Both the position numbers and the translations under genes were made by a program. A stretch of DNA of 64,000 nucleotides. Origin: Acidobacteriota bacterium. Its GTDB lineage: Bacteria; Acidobacteriota; Blastocatellia; Pyrinomonadales; Pyrinomonadaceae. The notes under the pieces are model-generated. The model did not search any database. It was not told the DNA's origin and saw only the letters and a list, made by a program, of their open reading frames with translations. Below are positions 18,929-27,787 of the stretch, one piece after another; the first letter of the stretch is position 1; every line of letters starts with the position of its first letter. The DNA is taken from NCBI GenBank assembly GCA_019639115.1, contig JAHBSM010000013.1, positions 21,001-85,000 on the forward strand, in the 5' to 3' direction.

Positions 18929-20089
18929 TTACGCTTTAAGCGCGACCTCGGCCGCTGCCGGAGTTTCGGCGTTCGACCCGGCCTTGCGCATCTCACGTTC
19001 GAGCCTTTTGATCTTGATCAAATGTCCCGGATTAAACGGAAGCGAGGGATAGAAACAGTTCGATTCATGCGTACAGTGACATCCGGCCGATACTTCTTTT
19101 CGACGAGCTTTCATCAGATCGGTGTTCCAGGCTGCCTGAAAGTCCCATCCGTAATCCCGCAGGTTCAATACCTCGGCCTTGTTCTCGCATGACGAGAGGT
19201 CGCCGGTATCATAGATCACGGCTCCCGCACTTCCCGCATAGCATTTCAACTGAGCTTTGTTCTCAAGCTTCGTCTTAGCTATGACGTCGTGCATATAGAT
19301 ATCGACCGCGGCCTTGAAGATGCCCGACTTGCCACCATATCGATTCTTTAACGCGGCGGAACGAGTATCCTGGAGGATCATCTCAGAGAGCTGTTCGTAG
19401 CGTTTGTGATCGAACTCCAATTCTTTTGGATCAGCCGATGGCGGGCGGATATAGTTGATGTTGACCTTATCAGGTTTGAGGTCGTGTTTGAGAAAATCAT
19501 ACCACTCGAAGATCGTGTCCTCGTTGGAATGCATGACGCAGGTGCAGGTCTGGATATCGAGCTGCGGATACTGCTCGCGTTTCATCTGCTGAAGCGTACG
19601 CGCCGTATGAATGGCCTTATCCCAGCTTCCTTCCTTGCGGCGGATCTTTTCGTGGGCATCCTTCATCCCATCGATGCCGAGTGCGACCGACACATTCAGC
19701 TTGGGACATTCGTCCATAATGCGGGCAACATCCGGAAAGATGCGTGGATGTATTTGGCCGTTCGACATCAGATAAACGCTGTCGAGCTTGTTGTTCTCGT
19801 AAAACGCACGAACGATCTCCGGCAGGTCTTTCCGAGTGAAAGGCTCACCACCCGCAAGCACCAGCACGCCGAGATTCCCGCCGAGGGTCTCTGAGATCTT
19901 TGCGATCTCGTCCGCTTTCATCTGGAGCTTCTTTCGGCCGCGGTCGTCCAATTCTTCGGTAAAGAAGCAATGCGTGCAACGCATATCGCAGACGCTCGTG
20001 ACCAAAATATTCAAGAATACAGGCGAGATCGGCCGTCCGACCAGAATGCTGGCGTACCGCTTAAAGATCTCTCTTGTCGCAAAATCCAT
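18929..20089 (-). CDS. Radical SAM/SPASM-type protein
   Basis: A 386-residue radical SAM enzyme. The 4Fe-4S cysteines are C34, C38 and C41 (SVCDMRCTHC); GGEPF (in LVLAGGEPFTRKDLP) is the SAM-binding stretch. The C-terminal third carries further cysteines (LKCYAGSAG, LSSCENKAE, GCHCTHESNC) consistent with SPASM-like auxiliary clusters, found in enzymes that modify peptides or proteins and in some other groups. No precursor peptide is adjacent. The ATG at 20087-20089 is preferred to the GTG 15 bases upstream. It is the first gene of a run with the MGDG-synthase-like gene, so a lipid-related role is possible. The substrate is unknown. Confidence 0.85.
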   Translation of the reverse strand: MDFATREIFKRYASILVGRPISPVFLNILVTSVCDMRCTHCFFTEELDDRGRKKLQMKADEIAKISETLGGNLGVLVLAGGEPFTRKDLPEIVRAFYENNKLDSVYLMSNGQIHPRIFPDVARIMDECPKLNVSVALGIDGMKDAHEKIRRKEGSWDKAIHTARTLQQMKREQYPQLDIQTCTCVMHSNEDTIFEWYDFLKHDLKPDKVNINYIRPPSADPKELEFDHKRYEQLSEMILQDTRSAALKNRYGGKSGIFKAAVDIYMHDVIAKTKLENKAQLKCYAGSAGAVIYDTGDLSSCENKAEVLNLRDYGWDFQAAWNTDLMKARRKEVSAGCHCTHESNCFYPSLPFNPGHLIKIKRLEREMRKAGSNAETPAAAEVALKA

Positions 20090-20198
20090 AACTGTTGGCA
20101 CCACTGCCCTAGAAGCTCGGCCCCAGGGCCGGACCTCAAACTCTAGATTACCGCATTAACAAAGTTTAAGCTATCTTCAATAGTGGTAGGATCGATTT

Positions 20199-21377
20199 AT
20201 GTTTCGGCGTGTTTTCCTCGATAACAGCTCGACCACTCCGATCGATGAGAGCGTCCTCGAGGAGATGATGCCGTATCTCCGCGAGGATTTCGGCAATGCC
20301 TCCAGCATCCATCATTACGGCCAAGTCGCGAGGTCGGCCGTTGACCGGGCGCGCCACCGGTTGGCGGCGTTGATAAATTCCAGGCCGAATGAGGTCGTAT
20401 TCACATCAGGCGGCACCGAATCGAACAACTTGGCTATCCGCGGCCTCGCGATCGAGAACCGCAGGCACGGCCGCCACATCGTTACAACTGCGATCGAACA
20501 TCCCGCCGTCAAAATGGTCTGCGAAGACCTCGAAAGCCAGGGCTTCGAAGTAAACTATCTAGCAGTGGACGCTCAAGGGATCGTATCGGCCGACGCCGTC
20601 AAGGACGCGATCCGGCCGGACACGATCCTTGTTTCCGTGATGGCGGCAAACAATGAGATCGGGACGCTCCAGCCGATCGACGAGATAGGTCGGATCGTGC
20701 GTGAGCTGAGAGCAGGTGGGCAAAAGATCTGGTTCCATACGGACGCGGTCCAGGCCGTCGGCAAAGTGCCGGTCGATGTTAACCAGATAGGCTGCGACCT
20801 GCTATCGCTTTCGGCACACAAGATACATGGCCCAAAGGGCGTCGGTGCGCTTTTTGTCCGACGAGGGACGCGTCTCCACACTCAGAATATCGGCGGCCGT
20901 CAGGAACGCGGCCTTCGCGCGGGAACCGAACCCGTCGCTCTCGTCGTAGGGCTCGGAGCCGCTGCTGAGTCCGCAGCCGGATCCTTGTCGATCTCTTCGT
21001 CGCGGTTAGGCGGGCTCCGGGACCGGCTGGAATCAGTCGTAGGCGAAATGATCCCCGACATCGAATTCAACGGGGACCGCGAACGGCGGCTGCCTAACAT
21101 CTCTAATATCTCGTTCAACGGCGTCGAAGGCGAAGGCCTGCTTATCAATCTCGATATGCGTGGCATTGCCGTTTCGACCGGCTCCGCGTGTTCATCCGGG
21201 ACTCTCGAACCGTCGCCTGTGATCCGGGCCCTGGGCAAAGGCGACGCGATCGCACGCTCCGCGATACGTTTCAGTCTCGGCAGGCAAAACTCCTCCGACG
21301 ATATAGAACGCCTCCTCGCGGCTTTGCCCGAGGCCGTCGAGGTTCTTCGGCGTCTCGGTGATGCGGATCCAAAATAA
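20199..21377 (+). CDS. Cysteine desulfurase (NifS/IscS type)
   Basis: PLP enzyme that removes sulfur from cysteine for Fe-S clusters, tRNA thiolation or other sulfur acceptors. The 392-residue protein shows FLDNSSTTPIDESVL, FTSGGTESNNLAIRG, NNEIGTLQPI, PLP lysine K208 in SLSAHKIHGPKG, and the catalytic Cys C331 in STGSACSSGTLEPS. The SACSSG loop is typical of group I (IscS/NifS) enzymes. No iscU, Rrf2-IscR or thiI/mnmA gene is adjacent, so its partner is unknown. It starts at ATG without a strong ribosome binding site, divergent from the radical SAM gene. Confidence 0.95.
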   Translation: MFRRVFLDNSSTTPIDESVLEEMMPYLREDFGNASSIHHYGQVARSAVDRARHRLAALINSRPNEVVFTSGGTESNNLAIRGLAIENRRHGRHIVTTAIEHPAVKMVCEDLESQGFEVNYLAVDAQGIVSADAVKDAIRPDTILVSVMAANNEIGTLQPIDEIGRIVRELRAGGQKIWFHTDAVQAVGKVPVDVNQIGCDLLSLSAHKIHGPKGVGALFVRRGTRLHTQNIGGRQERGLRAGTEPVALVVGLGAAAESAAGSLSISSSRLGGLRDRLESVVGEMIPDIEFNGDRERRLPNISNISFNGVEGEGLLINLDMRGIAVSTGSACSSGTLEPSPVIRALGKGDAIARSAIRFSLGRQNSSDDIERLLAALPEAVEVLRRLGDADPK

Positions 21378-21402
21378 AAAAACCCGCCGCTTTCGCGACG
21401 GG
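21372..21402 (-). terminator. Intrinsic terminator of the GIIILG-repeat gene
   Basis: On the minus strand, CCCGTCGC, loop GAAA, GCGGCGGG (eight pairs, one G-U) followed by a run of seven T and TATTTT. It lies about 50 bases after the small secreted protein gene and overlaps the last codons of the converging cysteine desulfurase gene. Confidence 0.85.
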
Positions 21403-21454
21403 CAAGGTAGATAACCTTTAGAGACCACCCCGGTTCATCAGCACTTGCTGCAGA

Positions 21455-21721
21455 TCAACCCAAGATGATGATCCCGCAGTTGGTCTGAGGGGCAGCGTCG
21501 GATACGAGGATTCCCGTGAAGCCAAGGATGATGATACCGGTGAAGTCCGACACGAGGATGCCTTTCTTGTCGTTCTCCTGCTGAAGCTGGCACGGTGCCG
21601 GCTCATTCTTGGTACCGTTGTTGCTGTCATTGAGGCCGAGGATTATGATCCCGCCGTTTGCGAAAGCTGAACCTACTGCGAAAACCATTGCCAATGTCAT
21701 TGCTGCGATCGTCTTTTTCAT
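21455..21721 (-). CDS. Small secreted protein with GIIILG repeats (88 aa)
   Basis: An 88-residue protein with a clear Sec signal peptide (MKKTIAAMTLAMVFAVGSAFA, cleavage after AFA). The mature 67 residues contain the motif GIIILG three times (the last at the very C-terminus) and GILVSD twice, alternating as GILVSDFTGIIILGFTGILVSD, with two cysteines (residues 44 and 82). Such short glycine-bounded beta-branched strands suggest a beta-solenoid, amyloid-like or aggregating structure. The start has a strong ribosome binding site (GGAGAAG), and the gene has its own terminator, so it is likely expressed. No family was recognised; no processing enzyme is adjacent, so a peptide-precursor role is only speculative. 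Confidence 0.8.
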   Translation of the reverse strand: MKKTIAAMTLAMVFAVGSAFANGGIIILGLNDSNNGTKNEPAPCQLQQENDKKGILVSDFTGIIILGFTGILVSDAAPQTNCGIIILG

Positions 21722-22149
21722 TTTTCTTCTCCAAAATTAAGATCAGTTTTTGAATTAGGCCTTTCGGCTTGTTTCGCTACGTCTATTACAAGCGGCGTGC
21801 CAGACTTATCGAGCAGTGAGCGATATGCTCTAACCCTTTTCTTATCAATAGGTTCGAGATTTATAAAAGTAAAAGGAGGTCCTCCGCTCACGCCCTTTCC
21901 GACTGTATATTTAGGTAACACCCGATTCCGAATAATCGCTCAAATCACTGCGTTTACAGGAGATACATTCGTGTGGCCACTGATGTATATTTGCTATACA
22001 TTCGACTTGCGGATATTTGGTATCCACTAAGCCAGTAAGATTGGAAAATAAAGGTGGAAAGGTATCGTTAAAAAATGTTAAACTGTCGTTGGTGAATTGG
22101 GTAGCCGCACTGTCCTGACCAATTACCTGACCGCCGTTCACCGATCCTC
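21722..22149. other. AT-rich divergent intergenic region
   Basis: About 430 bases, visibly poorer in GC than its surroundings, between the GIIILG protein gene and the GGDEF-EAL gene. Two short overlapping minus-strand frames starting at GTG (22141 to 21911 and 21921 to 21718, 76 and 67 codons) have no ribosome binding sites and match nothing known to me; they could be the remains of one frameshifted gene. The region must also hold promoters for both flanking genes, but no convincing one was picked out. Confidence 0.4.
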
Positions 22150-24420
22150 ATGGACCAGAAAAACGATCCGATACTTCTCAAATACTTTGTCATGGTTGCG
22201 GGCCTGGCAACGTTGGCCTTGGCTATCGCGAACCTTGGCGTTGAACAGATATCGATCGGTCTGGCTCTGATAGTCATATTTGCGGTGATCATCGCTCCGC
22301 GGATGAGCCTTACGCTGCCCCGCGCCAGATTTGCGATCAGCTTTGGCGATGCGTCAGTTTTCTTGGCATTTCTGATCTATGGAGGCTGGACGGCCATAAT
22401 TATCGCCGGCCTGGAAACATTGTCTAACTGTATCTACCTTCGGAGAAAGGGCCTACAGTTCGGCAGACGGATGATAATTACCAATGTCTCAGTTAGTCTG
22501 CTCTCTTTTGGTATCACGTATCTGGTCTACCTTTCGGTGCCGAGCATCTCTTTTGTGAATTCGGACCACACGAGTACGCAATATCTGATCGTCACGTTGG
22601 GAGCTCTCGCATGGGTACATTTCCTCGCGTCTTCGATACTCGCCGCGATCATACAATCGTTGAGGCAGAACCTTGGTTTTCTCACCATTTGGCTGCGCGA
22701 TTGCTTCTCGAGTTCGATGACCCATATCGTCGGAGCGGGATTGGCCGGGCTGGTCTACACGCTTGTCAATTTCGGCGACCTCATGACCGGAACGATAGTT
22801 TTTGCGGCGTTAGGCGTTGCGTATCTCAGCTACAGGCAATCGATCGAAGAGATCAATAGCGCAATGGATCAGGCTGAGACGGCGGAGCGGCAAAAGGCCG
22901 AGACAGAAAAGGTACGCCGTCGCGAAGCTGAGGATCACGCGGCTAAGCTCAGCAAATCGCTTGAGCGGCAGGAGCTCGCATTTGAGGCTTTGCGACGAAG
23001 TGAACAGGACTTTCAGCATGCGGCATTGCATGATTCGCTGACGCGGCTCCCGAACCGCAAACATCTCGGAGACGTTCTTCGCCAGGCCATAGCCGAATAT
23101 ACCGAGGATCCTTCGCGGCATTTCCACGTTCTGTTCCTCGACATTCATAGATTCAAGAATATCAACGACACGCTCGGGCACTCGATCGGTGACAAGGTGC
23201 TCTCGGTGGCTGCAAAGCGGTTCGCCAGGATGCTCAACCCGACGGATACGGTCGCTCGTATCGGCGGAGATGAATTCGCCGTCATTCTTCGCGGAGTATC
23301 TTCCAACGAGAAAGCTCTAAAGGTCGCGCGTCGTATGTTGAAATCGATCTCGCAGCCATTTTCGCTTAGCGGCAACCGGATCAGCCTGACCTTGAATATC
23401 GGCGTCGCTTCGTGTGACGAGGAGTACTCCACACCCGAACAGATCCTCCGCGATGCGGACATAGCGATGCATCACGCCAAGGAACGCAAGCTGGGCGTAG
23501 CAATGTTCAATCGCGAACTTCGATCCCGATTCCTCGAGCGTGTCCGGCTCGAGATGGACCTTGCATCGGCTATCGATAACAAGGAACTGTCGATGAGCTA
23601 TCAGCCGCTGATCGATCTGCGTGACGGTTCGCTGATGGGTTTCGAGGCCTTGCTTCGCTGGAATCACAGCGAGATCGGCCCAATACCGCCGAATAAGTTC
23701 ATTCCGATCGCCGAGGAGTCCGGGCTGATCATCCCCATAACTCGCTGGATACTCGAAGAGACGACCCGTCAGCTTTCGCAATGGCAGAGCATTTCGCACA
23801 CGACACGCGATCTGATCGTAAGCGTCAATATCTCGGGAAAACACCTCTCGAACGACGACCTTATAGCCGATGTCGAAAATGCCCTGACCCGATCGGGCAT
23901 CGACCCGCATTCGCTGAAATTAGAGATAACCGAAAGCGCCGCGATGGATGATCCGGAGCATTCCATAAATATGCTGCGCAGATTGAAACAGACCGGAGTG
24001 CAGCTCAGCATCGACGATTTTGGCACGGGATATTCGAGCCTTGCTTATCTGCACAGATTGCCTTTTGATACTTTGAAGATAGACCGTTCGTTCGTGTCGA
24101 GCGTCGGCGAAAAAGGCGAGAACTCCGAGATCATCCAGACCGTCATCGCTCTGGCAAAAAACCTAAAGATGCGAGTGATCGCCGAAGGCATCGAGACCGA
24201 GTCGCAATACCGCATCCTTCGTAATCTCGGATGCGACTACGGCCAGGGATACCTGATGTCGCGGCCGCTCACGGTCGAGAACGCCGAGACCGCTCTCTAC
24301 GAACGAAAGAATTGGGCGCCGACCGGATACGAGCGATCTGAATCAGACGGCATCGACGTGGTTCAATTCCCTGCAGGCAGAAACGGCGGCAGCAGGGCCC
24401 GCGGCGACCGCAGAGCGTGA
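22150..24420 (+). CDS. Membrane GGDEF-EAL cyclic-di-GMP protein
   Basis: A 756-residue signalling protein with both diguanylate cyclase and phosphodiesterase domains. N-terminal residues about 10-230 hold six or so membrane helices (MASE/HK-sensor-like, no named family recognised), then a coiled coil rich in Glu, Lys and Arg (about 235-295). The GGDEF domain has an intact GGDEF at 372-376. The EAL domain has GFEALLRW (EAL at 499-501) and DDFGTGYSSLAYL, so both sites look complete; net activity cannot be predicted. The C-terminal tail is short and polar. The start ATG lacks an obvious ribosome binding site. It may link c-di-GMP to surface behaviour, but no direct partner is adjacent. Confidence 0.93.
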   Translation: MDQKNDPILLKYFVMVAGLATLALAIANLGVEQISIGLALIVIFAVIIAPRMSLTLPRARFAISFGDASVFLAFLIYGGWTAIIIAGLETLSNCIYLRRKGLQFGRRMIITNVSVSLLSFGITYLVYLSVPSISFVNSDHTSTQYLIVTLGALAWVHFLASSILAAIIQSLRQNLGFLTIWLRDCFSSSMTHIVGAGLAGLVYTLVNFGDLMTGTIVFAALGVAYLSYRQSIEEINSAMDQAETAERQKAETEKVRRREAEDHAAKLSKSLERQELAFEALRRSEQDFQHAALHDSLTRLPNRKHLGDVLRQAIAEYTEDPSRHFHVLFLDIHRFKNINDTLGHSIGDKVLSVAAKRFARMLNPTDTVARIGGDEFAVILRGVSSNEKALKVARRMLKSISQPFSLSGNRISLTLNIGVASCDEEYSTPEQILRDADIAMHHAKERKLGVAMFNRELRSRFLERVRLEMDLASAIDNKELSMSYQPLIDLRDGSLMGFEALLRWNHSEIGPIPPNKFIPIAEESGLIIPITRWILEETTRQLSQWQSISHTTRDLIVSVNISGKHLSNDDLIADVENALTRSGIDPHSLKLEITESAAMDDPEHSINMLRRLKQTGVQLSIDDFGTGYSSLAYLHRLPFDTLKIDRSFVSSVGEKGENSEIIQTVIALAKNLKMRVIAEGIETESQYRILRNLGCDYGQGYLMSRPLTVENAETALYERKNWAPTGYERSESDGIDVVQFPAGRNGGSRARGDRRA

Positions 24421-24482
24421 TTTTGTAAACAACCCATGCGGACTTATACTGAATGAAATTCATTCAGGAGAGGTTCATTTGG

Positions 24483-26600
24483 ATGTTCAACAAGATAGCC
24501 GCATTCGTCGTCTTTTTGTCGTTGGCTGCTTCGTCCATACCGGCGCAGTCAGGATTCGCTTATCCCAAGCCGCGTCGTTCGGATCAGGTAGATGATTATC
24601 ACGGGGTAAAGGTCCCGGATCCTTATCGCTGGATGGAGGAGACCGAATCGGCCGAGACCCAAGCCTGGATCGAGGCGGAGAACAAGCTAACGAGCTCGTA
24701 TCTTGCCAGCATCCCGCAGCGTGAGACGATTCGGAAAAGGCTCACGGAACTTTGGGACTACGAGCGGTTTTCGGCTCCCGCAAAGATCGCTGACGGCTTC
24801 TATCTGTATTCAAAGAACGACGGGCTCCAGAACCAGAGCGTGATCTATCGAGCCAGATCGATAGACGATCCCGGCACGGTATTCTTCGACCCCAACAAAC
24901 TCTCGGCCGACGGGACCGCTGCATTGAGCGGTTCCGCATTTACCGAGGACGGCAAGCTCTGGGCCTACGGCGTGGCGGTCGCGGGCTCTGACCGGACCTC
25001 GTGGCGTGTAATGAATACCGAGACCGGCGAATATCTCTCCGACACGCTCGCACCTAATAGACAGGGCAGCATCGCCTGGCTCAAAGATAACAGCGGATTC
25101 TATTACAGCAGTTACCCTCCGGTGGAGCGAGGCCAGGAGCTCAAAGCAAATACGTTCTTTCAGAAGGTCTATTTCCACAAGCTCGGAACGCCGCAGTCGC
25201 AGGACGTCGTCGTTTACGAGCGACCTGACAACAAAGAGTATTTCAGCAGTGCGGAGATCAGCGAGGACGGCAAATGGCTCATTATCTCGGTCGGCAAAGG
25301 AACCGAGCGGATGAACATGATCTACTTCAAGGACCTGACGGCTGAGAACGCTCCGATCGTACCACTGGTGGCGAATCTTGAGAACAGCTGGGACTTTCTC
25401 GGCAATGACGGCTCGGTCTTTTATTTCCGTACGGACAAAGATGCATCACGCGGCCGGATCGTGGCCAAGAACGTTCTCGACCGTTCGCTCATCTGGCGTG
25501 AGGTCGTGCCCGAGTCTGCCGACACTCTCAACGCCGTTTCGTTCATCAATGACCAGTTCGTCTTGAATTACCTCCACGACGCCTATACCAAGATCAAGAT
25601 CTACGGCCGCGACGGTAAATTTGTCCGTGATGTAGAGCTGCCGGGCATCGGTTCTGCCGGTGGTTTTGGCGGAAAGCGGACCGACAGCGAAACGTTCTAT
25701 ACCTATTCGAGCTTTAACACGCCGCCGACGATCTACCGCTACGACATGAGAACCGGCGAGAGCAAAATGTTTCGCAAGGCGGGCGCCAAGGTCGATCCTG
25801 CTCAATACGAGGTCAAGCAGGTCTTCTACAACAGCAAGGACGGCACGCGAGTGCCGATGTTCATCACGCACAAAAAAGGCCTGAAACTTAACGGCAAGAA
25901 TCCGACGATACTCTACGGTTACGGCGGTTTCAATATTCCTCAAACGCCTGGTTTCTCGATCTCGCGAGTGGCATGGCTCGAGATGGGCGGCGTCTATGCT
26001 GTCGCGTGTATTCGCGGCGGCAGCGAATACGGCAAAGACTGGTGGAAAGGCGGTTCGCGGCTTAATAAGCAGAACGTATTCGATGATTTTGCCTGGGCCG
26101 GCAAATGGCTGATCGCCAACAAATACACGTCTTCGCCAAAGCTCGCGATCCAGGGCGGATCGAACGGCGGCCTGCTGGTAGGTGCGACGCTGAATCAGAA
26201 CCCGGGCCTGTTCGGTGCGGCTCTGCCCGCCGTCGGCGTGATGGATATGCTCAGGTTCGATAAATTCACGATCGGCTGGGCGTGGCGGAGCGATTACGGC
26301 GACCCGGCGAATGGAGCTGATTTCAAGGCCATGTACGCGTACTCGCCGTATCACAACGCCAAGCCGGGAACCAAGTATCCGGCGACGCTCGTGACGACGG
26401 CTGACCACGACGATCGCGTCTTCCCTGCCCACAGTTTCAAATACGCGGCCGCTATGCAGTACGCACAGGCAGGCACGGCACCCGTACTTATCCGTATAGA
26501 GACAAAGGCGGGACACGGCGCAGGCAAACCGACATCAAAACAGATCGAGGAACTGGCCGACGTGTACGCGTTCCTTTTCAAGAACCTGGGAATGAAATAG
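24483..26600 (+). CDS. Exported prolyl oligopeptidase (S9A)
   Basis: Serine peptidase cleaving after proline in oligopeptides. The 705-residue protein begins with a signal peptide (MFNKIAAFVVFLSLAASSIPAQS), so it is probably periplasmic. The beta-propeller domain is preceded by DYHGVKVPDPYRWMEE, an S9A hallmark. The hydrolase domain shows the nucleophile in IQGGSNGGLLVG (Ser 560), acid in TADHDDRVFPAHSFK and His in KAGHGAGKP. The ATG at 24483 is chosen because AGGAGAGG lies nine bases before it; an in-frame ATG 30 bases upstream would place that binding site inside the gene. A GC-rich hairpin with a poor T tail follows at 26618-26641. Confidence 0.94.
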   Translation: MFNKIAAFVVFLSLAASSIPAQSGFAYPKPRRSDQVDDYHGVKVPDPYRWMEETESAETQAWIEAENKLTSSYLASIPQRETIRKRLTELWDYERFSAPAKIADGFYLYSKNDGLQNQSVIYRARSIDDPGTVFFDPNKLSADGTAALSGSAFTEDGKLWAYGVAVAGSDRTSWRVMNTETGEYLSDTLAPNRQGSIAWLKDNSGFYYSSYPPVERGQELKANTFFQKVYFHKLGTPQSQDVVVYERPDNKEYFSSAEISEDGKWLIISVGKGTERMNMIYFKDLTAENAPIVPLVANLENSWDFLGNDGSVFYFRTDKDASRGRIVAKNVLDRSLIWREVVPESADTLNAVSFINDQFVLNYLHDAYTKIKIYGRDGKFVRDVELPGIGSAGGFGGKRTDSETFYTYSSFNTPPTIYRYDMRTGESKMFRKAGAKVDPAQYEVKQVFYNSKDGTRVPMFITHKKGLKLNGKNPTILYGYGGFNIPQTPGFSISRVAWLEMGGVYAVACIRGGSEYGKDWWKGGSRLNKQNVFDDFAWAGKWLIANKYTSSPKLAIQGGSNGGLLVGATLNQNPGLFGAALPAVGVMDMLRFDKFTIGWAWRSDYGDPANGADFKAMYAYSPYHNAKPGTKYPATLVTTADHDDRVFPAHSFKYAAAMQYAQAGTAPVLIRIETKAGHGAGKPTSKQIEELADVYAFLFKNLGMK

Positions 26601-26676
26601 CCGTTTCGACTTAGAGACTCGGGCGGGCCCACCTGCCCGAGCTTTGGTCTCGTGCGGCCAGATCGCGGAGAATAAT

Positions 26677-27114
26677 ATGAAGATCAGGAATTACCTTCTC
26701 GTCGTCTCGTTCATTTTCGCGGCTGCATGTGTGTCGCTCGGTCAGACGAATTCGATCGCAGGCACATTGTGGGTAGCGGACGACGACGGCGACGTGACGA
26801 CATTCTATTTCGAGAACGACGGCACACTTTCTTACACCTACAACGGTAAGTCTTACAGGAACGGCACTTGGAAACAATCGGGACGCACGGTCTCCTTTGA
26901 GATGAACGAAAGCTACCGCACGTTCTCGGGCACGATCGAAGGTGACCGGATCACGGGCAGTTCTCAAAATGTTGCCGACAAATCGTGGGAATTGACGATG
27001 TACAGGTACCGGCATCCTAATTGTGACCCGACGGATTTCTCGATCTCGAATCCTTGCAAGCCGGCGGGGTCAACCACGAAGGCCAAGCCCGTTCGCCCTC
27101 GCAAACGAACGTGA
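26677..27114 (+). CDS. Secreted hypothetical protein
   Basis: A 145-residue protein with a signal peptide (MKIRNYLLVVSFIFAAACVSLGQ). The mature part alternates short beta strands (TLWVADDDGDVTTFYFENDG, LSYTYNGKSYRNGTWKQSG, TFSGTIEGDRITG), a pattern seen in small META/lipocalin-like barrels, but no family was identified with confidence. Two cysteines (HPNCDP, SNPCKP) near the C-terminus could pair. The basic Lys/Arg/Pro tail ends VRPRKRT. The start ATG at 26677 has GCGGAG before it and is preferred to the earlier GTG frame start. Confidence 0.7.
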   Translation: MKIRNYLLVVSFIFAAACVSLGQTNSIAGTLWVADDDGDVTTFYFENDGTLSYTYNGKSYRNGTWKQSGRTVSFEMNESYRTFSGTIEGDRITGSSQNVADKSWELTMYRYRHPNCDPTDFSISNPCKPAGSTTKAKPVRPRKRT

Positions 27115-27396
27115 AGCGGCTTAGTTCCGATCAAATGGGACTTGCTATTTTAGCCGGATATGTGCATCATTAAGGGGTCAATCCTTCTCTCGCGTCGGTG
27201 ATGTTTACACGATGCGCTTCGTTCCGAAACGGTTTTGGGTGAGTTTGAGAGCAGGCAACGTTTGATGGTGATAGATCTGGCTCTCAGCCTCTGAATACTC
27301 GATACCGGCCCTGCTCGGGCCCAGGCCTCTCGGTTTATTCATTCTATCGCTGTCGGTTTAGAGCTGCTGAAGGGCAGCAAGTACAGAAATAGAAAA

Positions 27397-27726
27397 ATGA
27401 AACTTTACGTAGGAAATATTTCCTTTAAGACAACCAATCAGGACCTCAACGATCTTTTCGGATCGGTCGGAACCGTAGAATCAGCAAATGTGATCGAAGA
27501 TCGGGAGACCGGCCGCTCACGCGGTTTCGGCTTTGTCGAAATGGCATCGCAGGCAGACGGTGAGAAGGCGATCGCTGAACTTAACGGCAAAGAGATCGAC
27601 GGACGCTCCATCAAAGTCAACGAAGCTAAACCGCAAGAGAATCGCGGTGGCGGCGGCTACGGCGGCGGCCGCGGCGGCAATCGCGGCGGCGGCGGTGGCT
27701 ACGGCGGCGGTGGCAATCGCTGGTAA
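27397..27726 (+). CDS. Glycine-rich RRM RNA-binding protein
   Basis: A 109-residue single-RRM protein, like cyanobacterial Rbp and plant GRP cold-induced proteins. RNP2 is KLYVGNI (residues 2-8) and RNP1 is RGFGFVEM (about 42-49); residues 82-109 are an Arg-Gly-Tyr-rich tail (GGGGYGGGRGGNRGGG). These proteins bind single-stranded RNA and often accumulate in the cold. A 282-base region without genes lies upstream, and a small stem-loop (GCTGC/GCAGC, 27363-27378) sits just before the start, where no ribosome binding site is obvious. It is followed by a strong terminator, so it is probably monocistronic. Confidence 0.94.
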   Translation: MKLYVGNISFKTTNQDLNDLFGSVGTVESANVIEDRETGRSRGFGFVEMASQADGEKAIAELNGKEIDGRSIKVNEAKPQENRGGGGYGGGRGGNRGGGGGYGGGGNRW

Positions 27727-27748
27727 GCGTCTCGTGTCTTATAGACAG

Positions 27749-27787
27749 AGGCCCGGAGCCGTCAATGGCTGCCGGGCCTCGATTTTT
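27749..27787 (+). terminator. Intrinsic terminator of the RRM gene
   Basis: A long GC-rich stem (AGGCCCGG-AGCC, loop GTCAAT, GGCT-G-CCGGGCCT with one bulge) followed by CGATTTTTAT. It touches the 3' end of the converging PBP1A gene. Confidence 0.87.

Noticed and set aside
21718..22141. Two short GTG-started minus-strand frames between the GIIILG gene and the GGDEF-EAL gene
   Set aside because: No ribosome binding sites and no recognised homologue; noted as a possible remnant but not called as genes.
25446..26516. 356-codon minus-strand frame opposite the prolyl oligopeptidase gene
   Set aside because: Shadow frame; composition dominated by Arg and Val, no motif, and the opposite strand encodes a complete S9A catalytic triad.
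26618..26641. CTCGGGC/GCCCGAG hairpin after the prolyl oligopeptidase gene
   Set aside because: Good stem but only CTTTGG behind it, so it is weak as an intrinsic terminator.
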